From the NCBI GenBank assembly GCA_902533625.1, contig CACAMI010000002.1, positions 1 to 64,000 on the forward strand: a stretch of 64,000 nucleotides of DNA. Reading direction: 5' to 3'. Positions 55,974-64,000 of this stretch are shown in pieces (position 1 is the stretch's first letter; each line of letters starts with the position of its first letter). The notes beneath the pieces are model-generated. The model did not search any database. It saw nothing but the letters and a program-made list of their open reading frames with translations, and was not told the origin of the DNA. This DNA is from an uncultured Alphaproteobacteria bacterium (GTDB taxonomy: Bacteria; Pseudomonadota; Alphaproteobacteria; Rhodobacterales; Rhodobacteraceae). The position numbers were made by a program, and so were the translations under genes.

Positions 55974-58190
55974 TTGGAGGAAGAAATTTTTTTTTCTGGA
56001 GGCTCGATAGTTTCAGTTTTGACGACTGAGCCGATTGATAAGCTTCTGGATTATTTGGTGCCTAGTGAGGGAGTTTATGTTGGTACATTTGTTGAGGTCG
56101 AGTTGGGTAAAAGGGTTGTGGAAGGTCTTGTGTGGGGTGCTAGAACTTCCTCTTTAAACCATAAAAAATTAAAGACCTTGAGAATTTTAAATTCGAAATT
56201 TAGTATTGACCCTAATACAAAAAGATTTCTAACGCGTATGGCTGAGTATAATTTAACCTCCTTAAATTCAATTTTTAGGTTAACTGGTTGGAAAAATTTT
56301 CTAAAAAATGAGCAAAAAACTTCTTACAGTTATCAATTGAATAATCATTTAAATGGAAGTAACGCCCTCAAAATATCTCCTAAGGGTAAAAAGTTAATTG
56401 AGTTAGTTTCCTCTCTTGATCGTCCTCCAGAATTTAAAACACTTAAGCAAATAGGTGAGTTCTTTGGTGTCTCCATCTCTGTAGTTAAAGGCCTTGAAAA
56501 AAAGGGCTTTGTTAAGAGGGTTGCGGTAGAAAATCAAAATAAAGAATTACCACAAACTTTGAATTATCGAACCAATCTAAATTTGGAGCAACAGATAGCC
56601 TCAGATCAAATAGAACAAACAGTAGCCGGTAACCATTTTAGTGTTACCTTACTGAGAGGGGTAACGGGTTCAGGGAAAACTGAAGTGTTTCTTAGTGTAG
56701 CTTCAAAATTTATTTCAGAGGCTAGACAAGTTCTAATTTTGGTTCCTGAAATTGGATTGTCATCAGGATTAGTATCTAGAATTTTTAAAATACTTGGTAT
56801 TACTCCTGTAGAATGGAATTCTGGCGTAAGCAACTCAAAGAAAAGAGAAATATTTTATTCTTTAATTTCTGGAGATGGGCGAGTTCAAATCATAGTTGGC
56901 GCAAGGTCTGCACTTTTTTTGCCTTTCAAAAACTTAGGATTGATAATTATTGATGAAGAGCATGATACTTCTTTTAAGCAGCAAGATGGTGTTAGGTTTA
57001 ATGCGAGAGATATGGCAGTTCTAAGAGGTTATTGTGAAAATTTGCATATAATTCTCAGTTCTGCGACGCCTAGTCTCGAAACTATACTAAATTGTAAAAC
57101 TGGAAAGTATAAAAGGGTTGACCTAAAAAAAAGATTTCGTGAAGGGTCCAAGGTGGTCACTAAAGTAATTGATATGAAAAATGAAGATATTGATAGAGAT
57201 AAAAGCCTATCTCCTCAGTTGATTAATTTAATAAACTGTAACTTAAAAAGGGGCGAGCAAGTCCTTTTATTTCTTAATAGACGAGGTTATGCTCCTTTGG
57301 TGGTATGTAAAAATTGCGGAGGTCAATTGGGTTGCAAATTTTGTGACTCAAAACTGGTGGAGCATAGGTACTTATCTAGAAGAGTTTGTCATCAATGTGG
57401 ATATGAATTTCCCATTAGTGATTATTGTGCAAGCTGTGGAGAAACTGATCAATTTAATCTTTTAGGGGCTGGTGTGGAGCGCCTTATGGAGGAGTGTATT
57501 GCAACTTTTCCAGGAAAGGCAATAAAAATAGTTTCTTCTGACTTAACAGATTCCAAGACTGCTTTGGAAGAGGAAATTTTGCAAATAGAAAAAGGTGAAA
57601 TTGATATAATAATAGGTACCCAAATTATAACAAAAGGTCATAATTTTCCGTTTCTTTCATTAGTGGGTATAGTTGATGGAGATTTAGGATTGTATGGTGC
57701 AGATCTTAGAGGTGCCGAAAAAACATTTCAAATTATACAACAGGTTTCAGGAAGGGTTGGAAGGTTTGGGAAACAGGGGGTAGTAGCAATCCAAACTTGG
57801 AGACCCGAAAATGATATTATTAGGTCAGTTTTAAAGGACGATGACGAAGGATTTTGGGAGCAAGAGCTGGTTAATAGGGAAGAAGCCAATGCTCCACCTT
57901 ACAGTAAATTTATCGGTATAATACTAGAAGGACATAACAAGGCTTCACTGTTCGCGTCAGGGCAGAACATTTCAAGAGAATTTAAAAGTTTAACTAAATT
58001 TGGATTAAAAATATTTGGACCAGCTTTAGCTCCAATATCTAAAATAAAAAATAGAATAAGAGTAAGATTACTTATACAATGTCCAAAGGGTCTTTTGAAT
58101 GTGAATAATTTTTGGGCAACTTTGCAAGGCGCCAAAGTCCCTAAAAGCCAGAAAATGATAATAGATGTTGATCCTCAAAACTTTTTGTAA
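55974..58190 (+). CDS. priA: primosomal replication restart helicase PriA
   Basis: 738 residues. The N-terminal DNA-binding part shows PIDKLLDYLVPSEGVYVGTFVEVELG. Walker A is GVTGSGKTEVFLSVA near residue 230 and the DEAH-like box is IIDEEHDTSFKQQDG. Eight Cys in CKNCGGQLGCKFC ... CHQCGYEFPISDYCASCG form the two zinc sites. PriA loads the replisome at stalled forks. The TTG at 55974 is the only in-frame candidate before the conserved region. It is divergent from tal, a common alphaproteobacterial neighbour. Confidence 0.96.
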   Translation: MEEEIFFSGGSIVSVLTTEPIDKLLDYLVPSEGVYVGTFVEVELGKRVVEGLVWGARTSSLNHKKLKTLRILNSKFSIDPNTKRFLTRMAEYNLTSLNSIFRLTGWKNFLKNEQKTSYSYQLNNHLNGSNALKISPKGKKLIELVSSLDRPPEFKTLKQIGEFFGVSISVVKGLEKKGFVKRVAVENQNKELPQTLNYRTNLNLEQQIASDQIEQTVAGNHFSVTLLRGVTGSGKTEVFLSVASKFISEARQVLILVPEIGLSSGLVSRIFKILGITPVEWNSGVSNSKKREIFYSLISGDGRVQIIVGARSALFLPFKNLGLIIIDEEHDTSFKQQDGVRFNARDMAVLRGYCENLHIILSSATPSLETILNCKTGKYKRVDLKKRFREGSKVVTKVIDMKNEDIDRDKSLSPQLINLINCNLKRGEQVLLFLNRRGYAPLVVCKNCGGQLGCKFCDSKLVEHRYLSRRVCHQCGYEFPISDYCASCGETDQFNLLGAGVERLMEECIATFPGKAIKIVSSDLTDSKTALEEEILQIEKGEIDIIIGTQIITKGHNFPFLSLVGIVDGDLGLYGADLRGAEKTFQIIQQVSGRVGRFGKQGVVAIQTWRPENDIIRSVLKDDDEGFWEQELVNREEANAPPYSKFIGIILEGHNKASLFASGQNISREFKSLTKFGLKIFGPALAPISKIKNRIRVRLLIQCPKGLLNVNNFWATLQGAKVPKSQKMIIDVDPQNFL

Positions 58191-58341
58191 CGGCATTTAT
58201 TTCGATTGGCAAAGTTGCATATGGGGCCATTATGAATTATTGAAAGGACCATAAAATAAATGAGTTCTTTCGCGTTTCGAATAGCTTGAATGAAGAAATA
58301 AAAATAGGTTTAATCAGTGTGCTGAAAAAAGGACATCCAGT

Positions 58342-59235
58342 ATGATAGAAAAAGTTGCGCTTATAGGGCTTGGACTTATGGCATCATCAGTTGCGCGAGG
58401 GTTAATTAATAACAAAGAAAGTGTAAAGGTTATTGGTTATGATATCTCACCTGAAGTAAGGAAAATAGCAAGTGAGATCAAAATTTTTGAAGTGGTGGAT
58501 GATCTCGAGTCAGCTGTAAAGGATTCTGATTTGACAATTATTTGTACTCCTGTAGGAGCAATTCGATCTGTAGTATCTAAGATTTCCAAATATCTTAAGA
58601 AAGGATCAATTCTTTCCGATGTTGGTTCCGTTAAGAAGGCAGTAGTTGAAGCTGTTTTTCCCCTAGTTCCTAAAGGAGTATATTTTGTACCTGCTCACCC
58701 TCTTGCTGGTACAGAAGAATCTGGACCAAATTCTGGTTTTCCTGAATTATTTAAAGATAGGTGGTGTATACTTACGCCTTTAGAAAATACTCCTCAAGAA
58801 AAGATAAAGATAGTTAAAGATTTTTGGGAAAATTTGGGTTCAAAGGTTACGGAAATGACGCCAGAGCATCATGATCTCGTTTTGGCTGTAACATCTCATG
58901 CTCCTCATTTAATTGCCTATACCATGGTAGGCGTCGCAGATGATCTGGCTCAAGTAACTAACTCGGAAGTAATTAATTTTTCTGCCGCTGGATTTAGAGA
59001 CTTTACTAGAATAGCAGCTTCAGATCCAACAATGTGGAGGGATGTCTTTCTAAATAACAAAGAAGCTGCCTTGGAAGTATTAGGAAGATTCTCAGAAGAG
59101 CTGTTTGCTTTAAATAGGGCTATCCGTCAAGGGGATGGGGATTTTCTTTTTGATTATTTTACTAGGACTAGATCTATAAGAAGAGGCATTATTGAGGCAG
59201 GGCAGGATACTAAGGCGCCTAATTTTGGAAGGTAA
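58342..59235 (+). CDS. tyrC: prephenate/arogenate dehydrogenase
   Basis: 297 residues. The Rossmann motif is VALIGLGLMASSVARGL, followed by VIGYDISPE, TIICTPVGAI and DVGSVKKAVVEAV. The substrate region shows FVPAHPLAGTEESGPNSGF and LAVTSHAPHLIAY, with the catalytic His. The FTRIAASDPTMWRDVFLNN stretch is the dimer domain. It makes tyrosine precursors. An AAAAAAGGACATCC ribosome binding site precedes the ATG. No hisC is directly upstream, unlike many alphaproteobacteria. Confidence 0.93.
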   Translation: MIEKVALIGLGLMASSVARGLINNKESVKVIGYDISPEVRKIASEIKIFEVVDDLESAVKDSDLTIICTPVGAIRSVVSKISKYLKKGSILSDVGSVKKAVVEAVFPLVPKGVYFVPAHPLAGTEESGPNSGFPELFKDRWCILTPLENTPQEKIKIVKDFWENLGSKVTEMTPEHHDLVLAVTSHAPHLIAYTMVGVADDLAQVTNSEVINFSAAGFRDFTRIAASDPTMWRDVFLNNKEAALEVLGRFSEELFALNRAIRQGDGDFLFDYFTRTRSIRRGIIEAGQDTKAPNFGR

Positions 59236-59422
59236 AAACTAGATTCCAAGCCAAAATTGTAGTTTACGTGAAATAGTGATAGATTTAAACTTACCCGAAA
59301 GAGATTAATTAATGACATTGTTGTTTTATGTAAGCTAAATATATAAGTATTCATTTGATAATAAGCTAGTATGGGCTCAAATTTGAAAAAAGTTAACCAG
59401 CACCCTAATTGGAACAGTAGTT

Positions 59423-60634
59423 GTGAATGAAATAATAACTGAGCGTAATAAAAAAGCTTTTACTCAACCAATTCAGCAGACTTTTATAATGATTTTTATA
59501 TTAGTTCTTGTTGGTATAACTGGGACATTATTATTTCCATCTGTTGGCTCCATTTTTTTTGGGGCCCCACTATTAAATGGCGCGATTATCCTTATCTTTT
59601 GTTTAGGTATTTTCACAAGTTTTAATCAAATTTACCAAGTTTATAGGGCTAGTGAGTGGATAGAAGGTTTTGCAAGGAATACTCCTGGAGTCACAGATAG
59701 GATACCTAGGTTGCTTGCAACACTCGCAAGCATAAATGGTTTAGCTAGTGAGGAAAAGAGTCTGAATAGTATTTCAGCAAGGTCAATACTTGATTCTGTT
59801 GGTTCCAGATTAGATGAATCTAGAGATATTACGAGATATATTACTAGTTTGCTTGTACTTACTGGTTTGCTTGGAACTTTTTATGGATTAGCTACTACGG
59901 TTCCTGCAGTTGTTGATACAATAAGGTCACTAGCTCCTCAAGACAATCAATCTCCAATGGATGCTTTTAACGGATTGATGACTGGGTTGGAGAGCCAGTT
60001 AGGCGGTATGGGTACAGCTTTTTCTACCTCTCTTTTGGGTTTGGCGGGTAGCTTAATAGTCGGCCTTCTAGAGCTATTTTCAGGCCATGGTCAAAATCGT
60101 TTCTATATGGAGTTAGAGGATTGGCTATCCGCAAGGACGGAGATTGGTGTAGGGTCATCGGTGGGAAATTCTTATGCAGATGCGGTAAGTGCTACCGTAT
60201 CTAACAACTCCATGGAGAGGCTCACGAAATTAGTTGAAAAGCTAGCTTACGAATCCCAAAAATCTGAAGAAAGAAGATTTGCGGTAGAGGAACAGGTAAG
60301 TGAATTGGCTAAGATACTGGATCGAATTGCCCAAATTTCACCTAGTTCATCAGGGATGGCAGCTTCTACAAAAGCAGCGTTCAACTTTGAAAAGTTAGAT
60401 AATATAGATGATACCCAAAAGCAGCTACTTAATCTTTTTATTCAAAGTGCTAACGACACTAGTTTAAGTTACACCGAAAATAATCAAAAATTGCAACGTT
60501 TAGAAAGAGAGATTGTTCAATTTAGAGATGACGTAAGGACAGGCCGATTGGAAATAAAAGATTGGCTTGAGAATCTTTTCAAAGAATCCGTTGATAATTC
60601 AGTTAAAGCTAAATCAAAGAGGCGGCCTGGTTAA
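59423..60634 (+). CDS. MotA/TolQ/ExbB-type proton-channel family protein
   Basis: 403 residues. About four membrane segments: residues 20-42, 48-70, 139-163 (ITSLLVLTGLLGTFYGLATTV, the diagnostic MotA/TolQ segment) and 195-220 (MGTAFSTSLLGLAGSLIVGLL). A cytoplasmic tail of about 180 residues is helical and charged. Such proteins form the pentameric ring of proton-driven motors. The 3' end overlaps the OmpA-like gene by one base (TAATG), so the two are translationally coupled partners. It is a MotA relative by fold, but no flagellar gene is nearby. Confidence 0.8.
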   Translation: MNEIITERNKKAFTQPIQQTFIMIFILVLVGITGTLLFPSVGSIFFGAPLLNGAIILIFCLGIFTSFNQIYQVYRASEWIEGFARNTPGVTDRIPRLLATLASINGLASEEKSLNSISARSILDSVGSRLDESRDITRYITSLLVLTGLLGTFYGLATTVPAVVDTIRSLAPQDNQSPMDAFNGLMTGLESQLGGMGTAFSTSLLGLAGSLIVGLLELFSGHGQNRFYMELEDWLSARTEIGVGSSVGNSYADAVSATVSNNSMERLTKLVEKLAYESQKSEERRFAVEEQVSELAKILDRIAQISPSSSGMAASTKAAFNFEKLDNIDDTQKQLLNLFIQSANDTSLSYTENNQKLQRLEREIVQFRDDVRTGRLEIKDWLENLFKESVDNSVKAKSKRRPG

Positions 60635-62571
60635 TGTCGATAATGCGTCGAGGAAATATCCGAGTCGTAAATAACACATGGCCAGGTTTTGTTGACGCAA
60701 TGGCTGCTTTGTTATTGGTTCTAACCTTTGTACTCTCAATATTTATGGTAGTTCAGTCAGTTCTTAGAGATACCATAGTAAGCCAGGATAAGGTGCTAAG
60801 TAATCTTTATATTCAAATATCTGATCTCCACAATATTTTAGAGGAAACTGAAGGTAAGCTTATTATATCAGAGATTGAGTCTGAAGACCGTCGAGTAACG
60901 ATTGCTACTTTAAATAAATCTGTTCAGGCTGCTATGCAAAGAATCTCTAACTTTGAAGAAATGGTTGACAAATTAGTAGCTGAAAAACTTTCGTTATCTA
61001 AGTCTTTAGAGGTGCAGACGTCTGATTTAGCGAAAAAGGTGACTAAGTTAGAGAGTGCAGAGGAGAAAATCTTAGGTCTGGCTACAAAGATCGATATATT
61101 AAACTTGGAAAAGAGTGAATTAGAAAATTTATTGGATTTTCTTAAGTCGGATTTAATTAAAAATCAAAATTTATTAATGAGAGCTAATACCAAAATTACT
61201 TCCTTTGAGGAACAGGTGGCTAGCTTAATCGCGCAAAAAACTGGTTTAAGAAATTATGTTTCAGAATTAGAAAAAGAAGGCGAAAAAAATATTACAAGGA
61301 ATGAGGCAGCAAGGTTAGCTTTGGCTTCTGCTAGGAGTGAAATTGATTACGAAAAAGAAAATGCTAGGTTAGCTGCAGCAAGAGCGGAAGCATTAGAGAT
61401 CGAGGTTAAAAAATTTAAAGAAAAGAACCTATCTTCTGAAAGGCAATTAGAGGACATAAGGATTAAGCTTAATGAAGGTGATCTTGCGTTATATGCTGCT
61501 CAGGAAGATCTAATGGAAGTTGAGTTTCAAAAAAATATCTTAGGTACTAAGCTCAAGGATACTGTTAAAGCTTTGTCAGAACTTGAAAGACAAATGCTTG
61601 CTGAGAAGATTGTGATATCCCGATTGAGGGAAAGCCTTGAGGAAGAAAAAGAAGAGACGAGTTTGTTGGCATTGAGTTTAGCTGGTGAGAGAGAAAGGGC
61701 GATTGAGCTATTATCCACTCTTGCTTTGATTAGGGAAGAAAAAGGTTCATTGGAAGAAAAATCCAACCAATTAGACATTGAGAAAAGAGATTTAGAAGAA
61801 TTATTAGCGTTTCGAGAAGTATTGATAAGAGAGATGGAGATTGATTTGATAGAGGCGCAGAAAATTTCTTCTATCAGCAGTACTAGAATCTTGGAGCTAG
61901 AAAGAGATGCTAAAGGCTTGGGGGTACGTTTAGCTGAGTTGCAAACTTTACTTGATGAATCAAGCAAAATCGATATGGCAAAAAATGTTCAGATAGAACT
62001 TCTAGGACAAAACCTTAATGCGGCCTTAGCTCGAGCGGCCACAGAACAAAAGTTAAGGGCAGATATGGAGGAAGCTGAGCGAAAAAGAATAGAAGACGAG
62101 GCGATTGATCTTAGAAACTATAGGTCTGAATTTTTTGGAGAAATGAAGAAAATCATTAAAGATCTCGAGGGAATACAAATTGTTGGAGACAGGTTTTTGT
62201 TCTCCTCAGAGGTTCTTTTTACTTCAGCATCAGCAGAACTAGGGTTGAATGGAAAAAGGCAAATTCAGGCAGTGGCTGAGCAACTAAAGAAGGTTACAGA
62301 AAAAATTCCAACGGATATAAAATGGATTCTAAGAGTTGATGGTCATACAGATTCTCTTCCTCTTATTTCAATTAATCAATATAAAGATAATTGGGAGTTG
62401 AGCCAAGCAAGAGCTTTAGCAGTGGTCAAGTTCCTAATAGAGGAGGTAGATTTTCCCCCAGATAAGTTAGCGGCCACAGGTTTTGGTTCTTATCAGCCAA
62501 TAAATCTTAATAGAAGTCCCGAGGCTTTCAGTCAGAATCGTAGAATAGAGTTAAAGATAACTGAAAAATAG
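60634..62571 (+). CDS. MotB/OmpA-like peptidoglycan-binding protein with long coiled coil
   Basis: 645 residues. One membrane segment lies at about residues 19-42: WPGFVDAMAALLLVLTFVLS. Asp21 at its start matches the proton-binding Asp of MotB/ExbD. Residues 45-490 are almost entirely heptad-rich coiled coil. The OmpA domain at about 515-645 contains VDGHTDSLPL, LSQARALAVVKFL and AATGFGSYQPI, and NRRIELKI, the peptidoglycan-binding signature. It should anchor a MotA-like ring to the cell wall. The coupling to the preceding gene supports this. The cellular task is unknown; the length is far above classical MotB. Confidence 0.8.
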   Translation: MSIMRRGNIRVVNNTWPGFVDAMAALLLVLTFVLSIFMVVQSVLRDTIVSQDKVLSNLYIQISDLHNILEETEGKLIISEIESEDRRVTIATLNKSVQAAMQRISNFEEMVDKLVAEKLSLSKSLEVQTSDLAKKVTKLESAEEKILGLATKIDILNLEKSELENLLDFLKSDLIKNQNLLMRANTKITSFEEQVASLIAQKTGLRNYVSELEKEGEKNITRNEAARLALASARSEIDYEKENARLAAARAEALEIEVKKFKEKNLSSERQLEDIRIKLNEGDLALYAAQEDLMEVEFQKNILGTKLKDTVKALSELERQMLAEKIVISRLRESLEEEKEETSLLALSLAGERERAIELLSTLALIREEKGSLEEKSNQLDIEKRDLEELLAFREVLIREMEIDLIEAQKISSISSTRILELERDAKGLGVRLAELQTLLDESSKIDMAKNVQIELLGQNLNAALARAATEQKLRADMEEAERKRIEDEAIDLRNYRSEFFGEMKKIIKDLEGIQIVGDRFLFSSEVLFTSASAELGLNGKRQIQAVAEQLKKVTEKIPTDIKWILRVDGHTDSLPLISINQYKDNWELSQARALAVVKFLIEEVDFPPDKLAATGFGSYQPINLNRSPEAFSQNRRIELKITEK

Positions 62572-62586
62572 CCATCAACTTTTGAT

Positions 62587-64000
62587 TTAATTTGCTGGAA
62601 GCAATCTAGGTCTTTTATTTCCAATCCTTGGATTTTCGAGACTAGAGATTTTTAGATCAATCTTATTTTCTTTAATTAAAACTTTTACCATTCCACCCTT
62701 TGATAGTTTTCCGAAGAGTAAATCATCTGCGAGTGGTTTTTTTATTTCCTCTTGAATTAACCTAGATAAAGGCCGAGCTCCCATTTTTGAATCATAACCT
62801 TTTTCTGCTAGCCATTCAGCTGCCTTCCTACTAAGTTCTATGCTGACATTTCTATCTAATAGTTGAGCTTCAAGCTGTAGGATAAATTTATCAACCACCT
62901 GAAGAATTACAGATTTAGGCAATGGGTTGAATTTAATAGTGGCATCTAGACGATTTCGAAATTCTGGAGAAAAAAGTCTTTCGATTGCAGAAGTGTCTTC
63001 ATCTTCCCGCTCGTTACGCGTGAAACCTATTGCTTCTTTAGCTTGCTCCATTGCTCCTGCGTTAGTAGTCATAATGATAACTACATTTTGGAAATTGACA
63101 GATTTTCCATTATGATCAGTGAGTTTTCCATGATCCATTACTTGTAGCAATATATTGTAGACATCTGGATGTGCTTTTTCAATTTCATCCAGTAATAAAA
63201 CACAATATGGTTTCTGATCAACACCATCAGTTAGCAACCCTCCCTGATCGAAACCTACATAACCTGGAGGTGCGCCAATTAATCGACTTACTGCGTGCTT
63301 TTCCATATATTCAGACATATCAAATCTTAAAAGTTCAACTTCTAAGTTGTCTGCTAGTTGTCTCGCTACTTCAGTTTTGCCAACTCCAGTGGGTCCAGAA
63401 AATAGATAGTTTCCGATCGGTTTACCATGATCCCGAAGACCAGCCCTAGAAAGTTTTATTGCAGATGATAGTGCGTTAATAGCTGAATCTTGTCCAAATA
63501 CTACCCTTTTTAGAGATTTTTCAAGATCCATTAAAAGGCTTGCATCATCTTTGGATATAGTTTTCGGAGGAATTCTCGCGATATTGGCTACTATATTCTC
63601 TATCTCTTTTATTCCAATAGTCTTTTTTTTCTTATTTTCTGGGAAAAGGGCCTGAGCCGCTCCAGCTTCATCTATTACATCAATTGCTTTATCCGGCAAT
63701 TTTCGATCATTTATATACTTTACAGATAAATCGACTGCTGCCTTTATGGCCTCATTAGTAAATCTAATAGCGTGATGTTTTTCAAAGTAAGTTTTTAGCC
63801 CACCCAGAATCTTTATTGCGTCGTCAGGGCTGGGCTCATTTACATCGATCTTTTGAAAGCGCCTAGCCAATGCCCTATCTTTTTCAAAATGCTGCCTGTA
63901 TTCTTTATATGTTGTAGATCCCATGCATCTAAGATTACCTTTTTGGAGTGCTGGTTTCAGTAAATTAGAAGCATCCATTGCGCCTCCTGAAGTAGCCCCA
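62587..64000 (-). CDS. clpA: ATP-dependent Clp protease ATP-binding subunit ClpA (5' part cut by window edge)
   Basis: The frame stays open to base 64000 (GATSGGAMDASNLLKPALQ continues above the ORF track start), so only the C-terminal ~470 residues are in the window. The end of D1 shows GSTTYKEYRQHFEKDRALARRFQ. D2 has Walker A FSGPTGVGKTEVARQLA, Walker B LLLDEIEKAHPDV and the ClpP-docking loop AIGFTRNERE. ClpA unfolds proteins for ClpP. The adaptor clpS, usually next to clpA, would lie outside. It converges on the OmpA-like gene with 15 bases between. Confidence 0.96.
   Translation of the reverse strand, partial: GATSGGAMDASNLLKPALQKGNLRCMGSTTYKEYRQHFEKDRALARRFQKIDVNEPSPDDAIKILGGLKTYFEKHHAIRFTNEAIKAAVDLSVKYINDRKLPDKAIDVIDEAGAAQALFPENKKKKTIGIKEIENIVANIARIPPKTISKDDASLLMDLEKSLKRVVFGQDSAINALSSAIKLSRAGLRDHGKPIGNYLFSGPTGVGKTEVARQLADNLEVELLRFDMSEYMEKHAVSRLIGAPPGYVGFDQGGLLTDGVDQKPYCVLLLDEIEKAHPDVYNILLQVMDHGKLTDHNGKSVNFQNVVIIMTTNAGAMEQAKEAIGFTRNEREDEDTSAIERLFSPEFRNRLDATIKFNPLPKSVILQVVDKFILQLEAQLLDRNVSIELSRKAAEWLAEKGYDSKMGARPLSRLIQEEIKKPLADDLLFGKLSKGGMVKVLIKENKIDLKISSLENPRIGNKRPRLLPAN

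Noticed and set aside
59423-62571. MotA/MotB-like pair as the ZorAB part of a Zorya defence system
   Set aside because: No ZorC, ZorD or ZorE-like gene flanks it; neighbours are prephenate dehydrogenase and clpA. The coiled coil is in the OmpA partner, not in the MotA partner as in ZorA.

Overview
The window is a densely packed, A/T-rich stretch of a bacterial chromosome that encodes almost only housekeeping genes. Gene content and order point to an alphaproteobacterium: irr divergent from fabA-fabB-fabI; slt divergent from dapA-smpB; miaB/phoH-ybeY-corC-lnt-metK-trmB; aroA-cmk-rpsA-ihfB-lapA-trpF-trpB; priA facing the tal/DUF484/xerC run; and an imuB/dnaE2 mutagenesis cassette with an alphaproteobacterial LexA box. 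Low G+C, short spacers and many overlapping genes resemble free-living, streamlined marine lineages. That placement is inference. I see no rRNA, tRNA, CRISPR, IS element or prophage. No gap exceeds about 240 bases.

Layout. 1-8 kb: 5'-part of glnD (cut by the window edge), an LpoA-like lipoprotein, rsmI-gshB-HAD phosphatase, a queuosine-precursor transporter, smpB and dapA. 8-19.5 kb: lytic transglycosylase, a DMT exporter, smc, 3-mercaptopyruvate sulfurtransferase, a GNAT, a class I aminotransferase, acetyl-CoA synthetase and an I78-type inhibitor lipoprotein. 19.5-25 kb: a minus-strand cassette imuB - methyltransferase - dnaE2 with a GTTC-N7-GTTC LexA box. 25-30 kb: Irr regulator, unsaturated fatty-acid genes fabA-fabB-fabI, a threonine/serine dehydratase and a CDP-alcohol phosphatidyltransferase. 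30-32 kb: a dimethylglycine/sarcosine dehydrogenase. 32.5-40 kb: miaB, phoH, ybeY, corC-like, lnt, metK, trmB. 40-50.5 kb: aroA, cmk, rpsA, ihfB, lapA, trpF, trpB, then pth, rplY and trpA on the opposite strand, ychF and truA. 50.5-64 kb: ileS, xerC, DUF484, tal, priA, prephenate dehydrogenase, a MotA-like/OmpA-like two-gene complex, and clpA (cut by the window edge).

The most interesting parts are these. (1) The SOS cassette has a SAM-dependent methyltransferase inserted between imuB and a dnaE2 that ends before its usual OB-fold, and no imuA is next to it. (2) A block of about 2.1 kb (trpA-rplY-pth) looks inverted: turning it around restores both trpF-trpB-trpA and rplY-pth-ychF. (3) A MotA/MotB-like pair has an unusually long coiled coil in the peptidoglycan-binding partner. 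(4) A compact hairpin lies just upstream of rpsA.

I did no database searches. Function calls rest on recognised motifs, lengths and gene neighbourhood.
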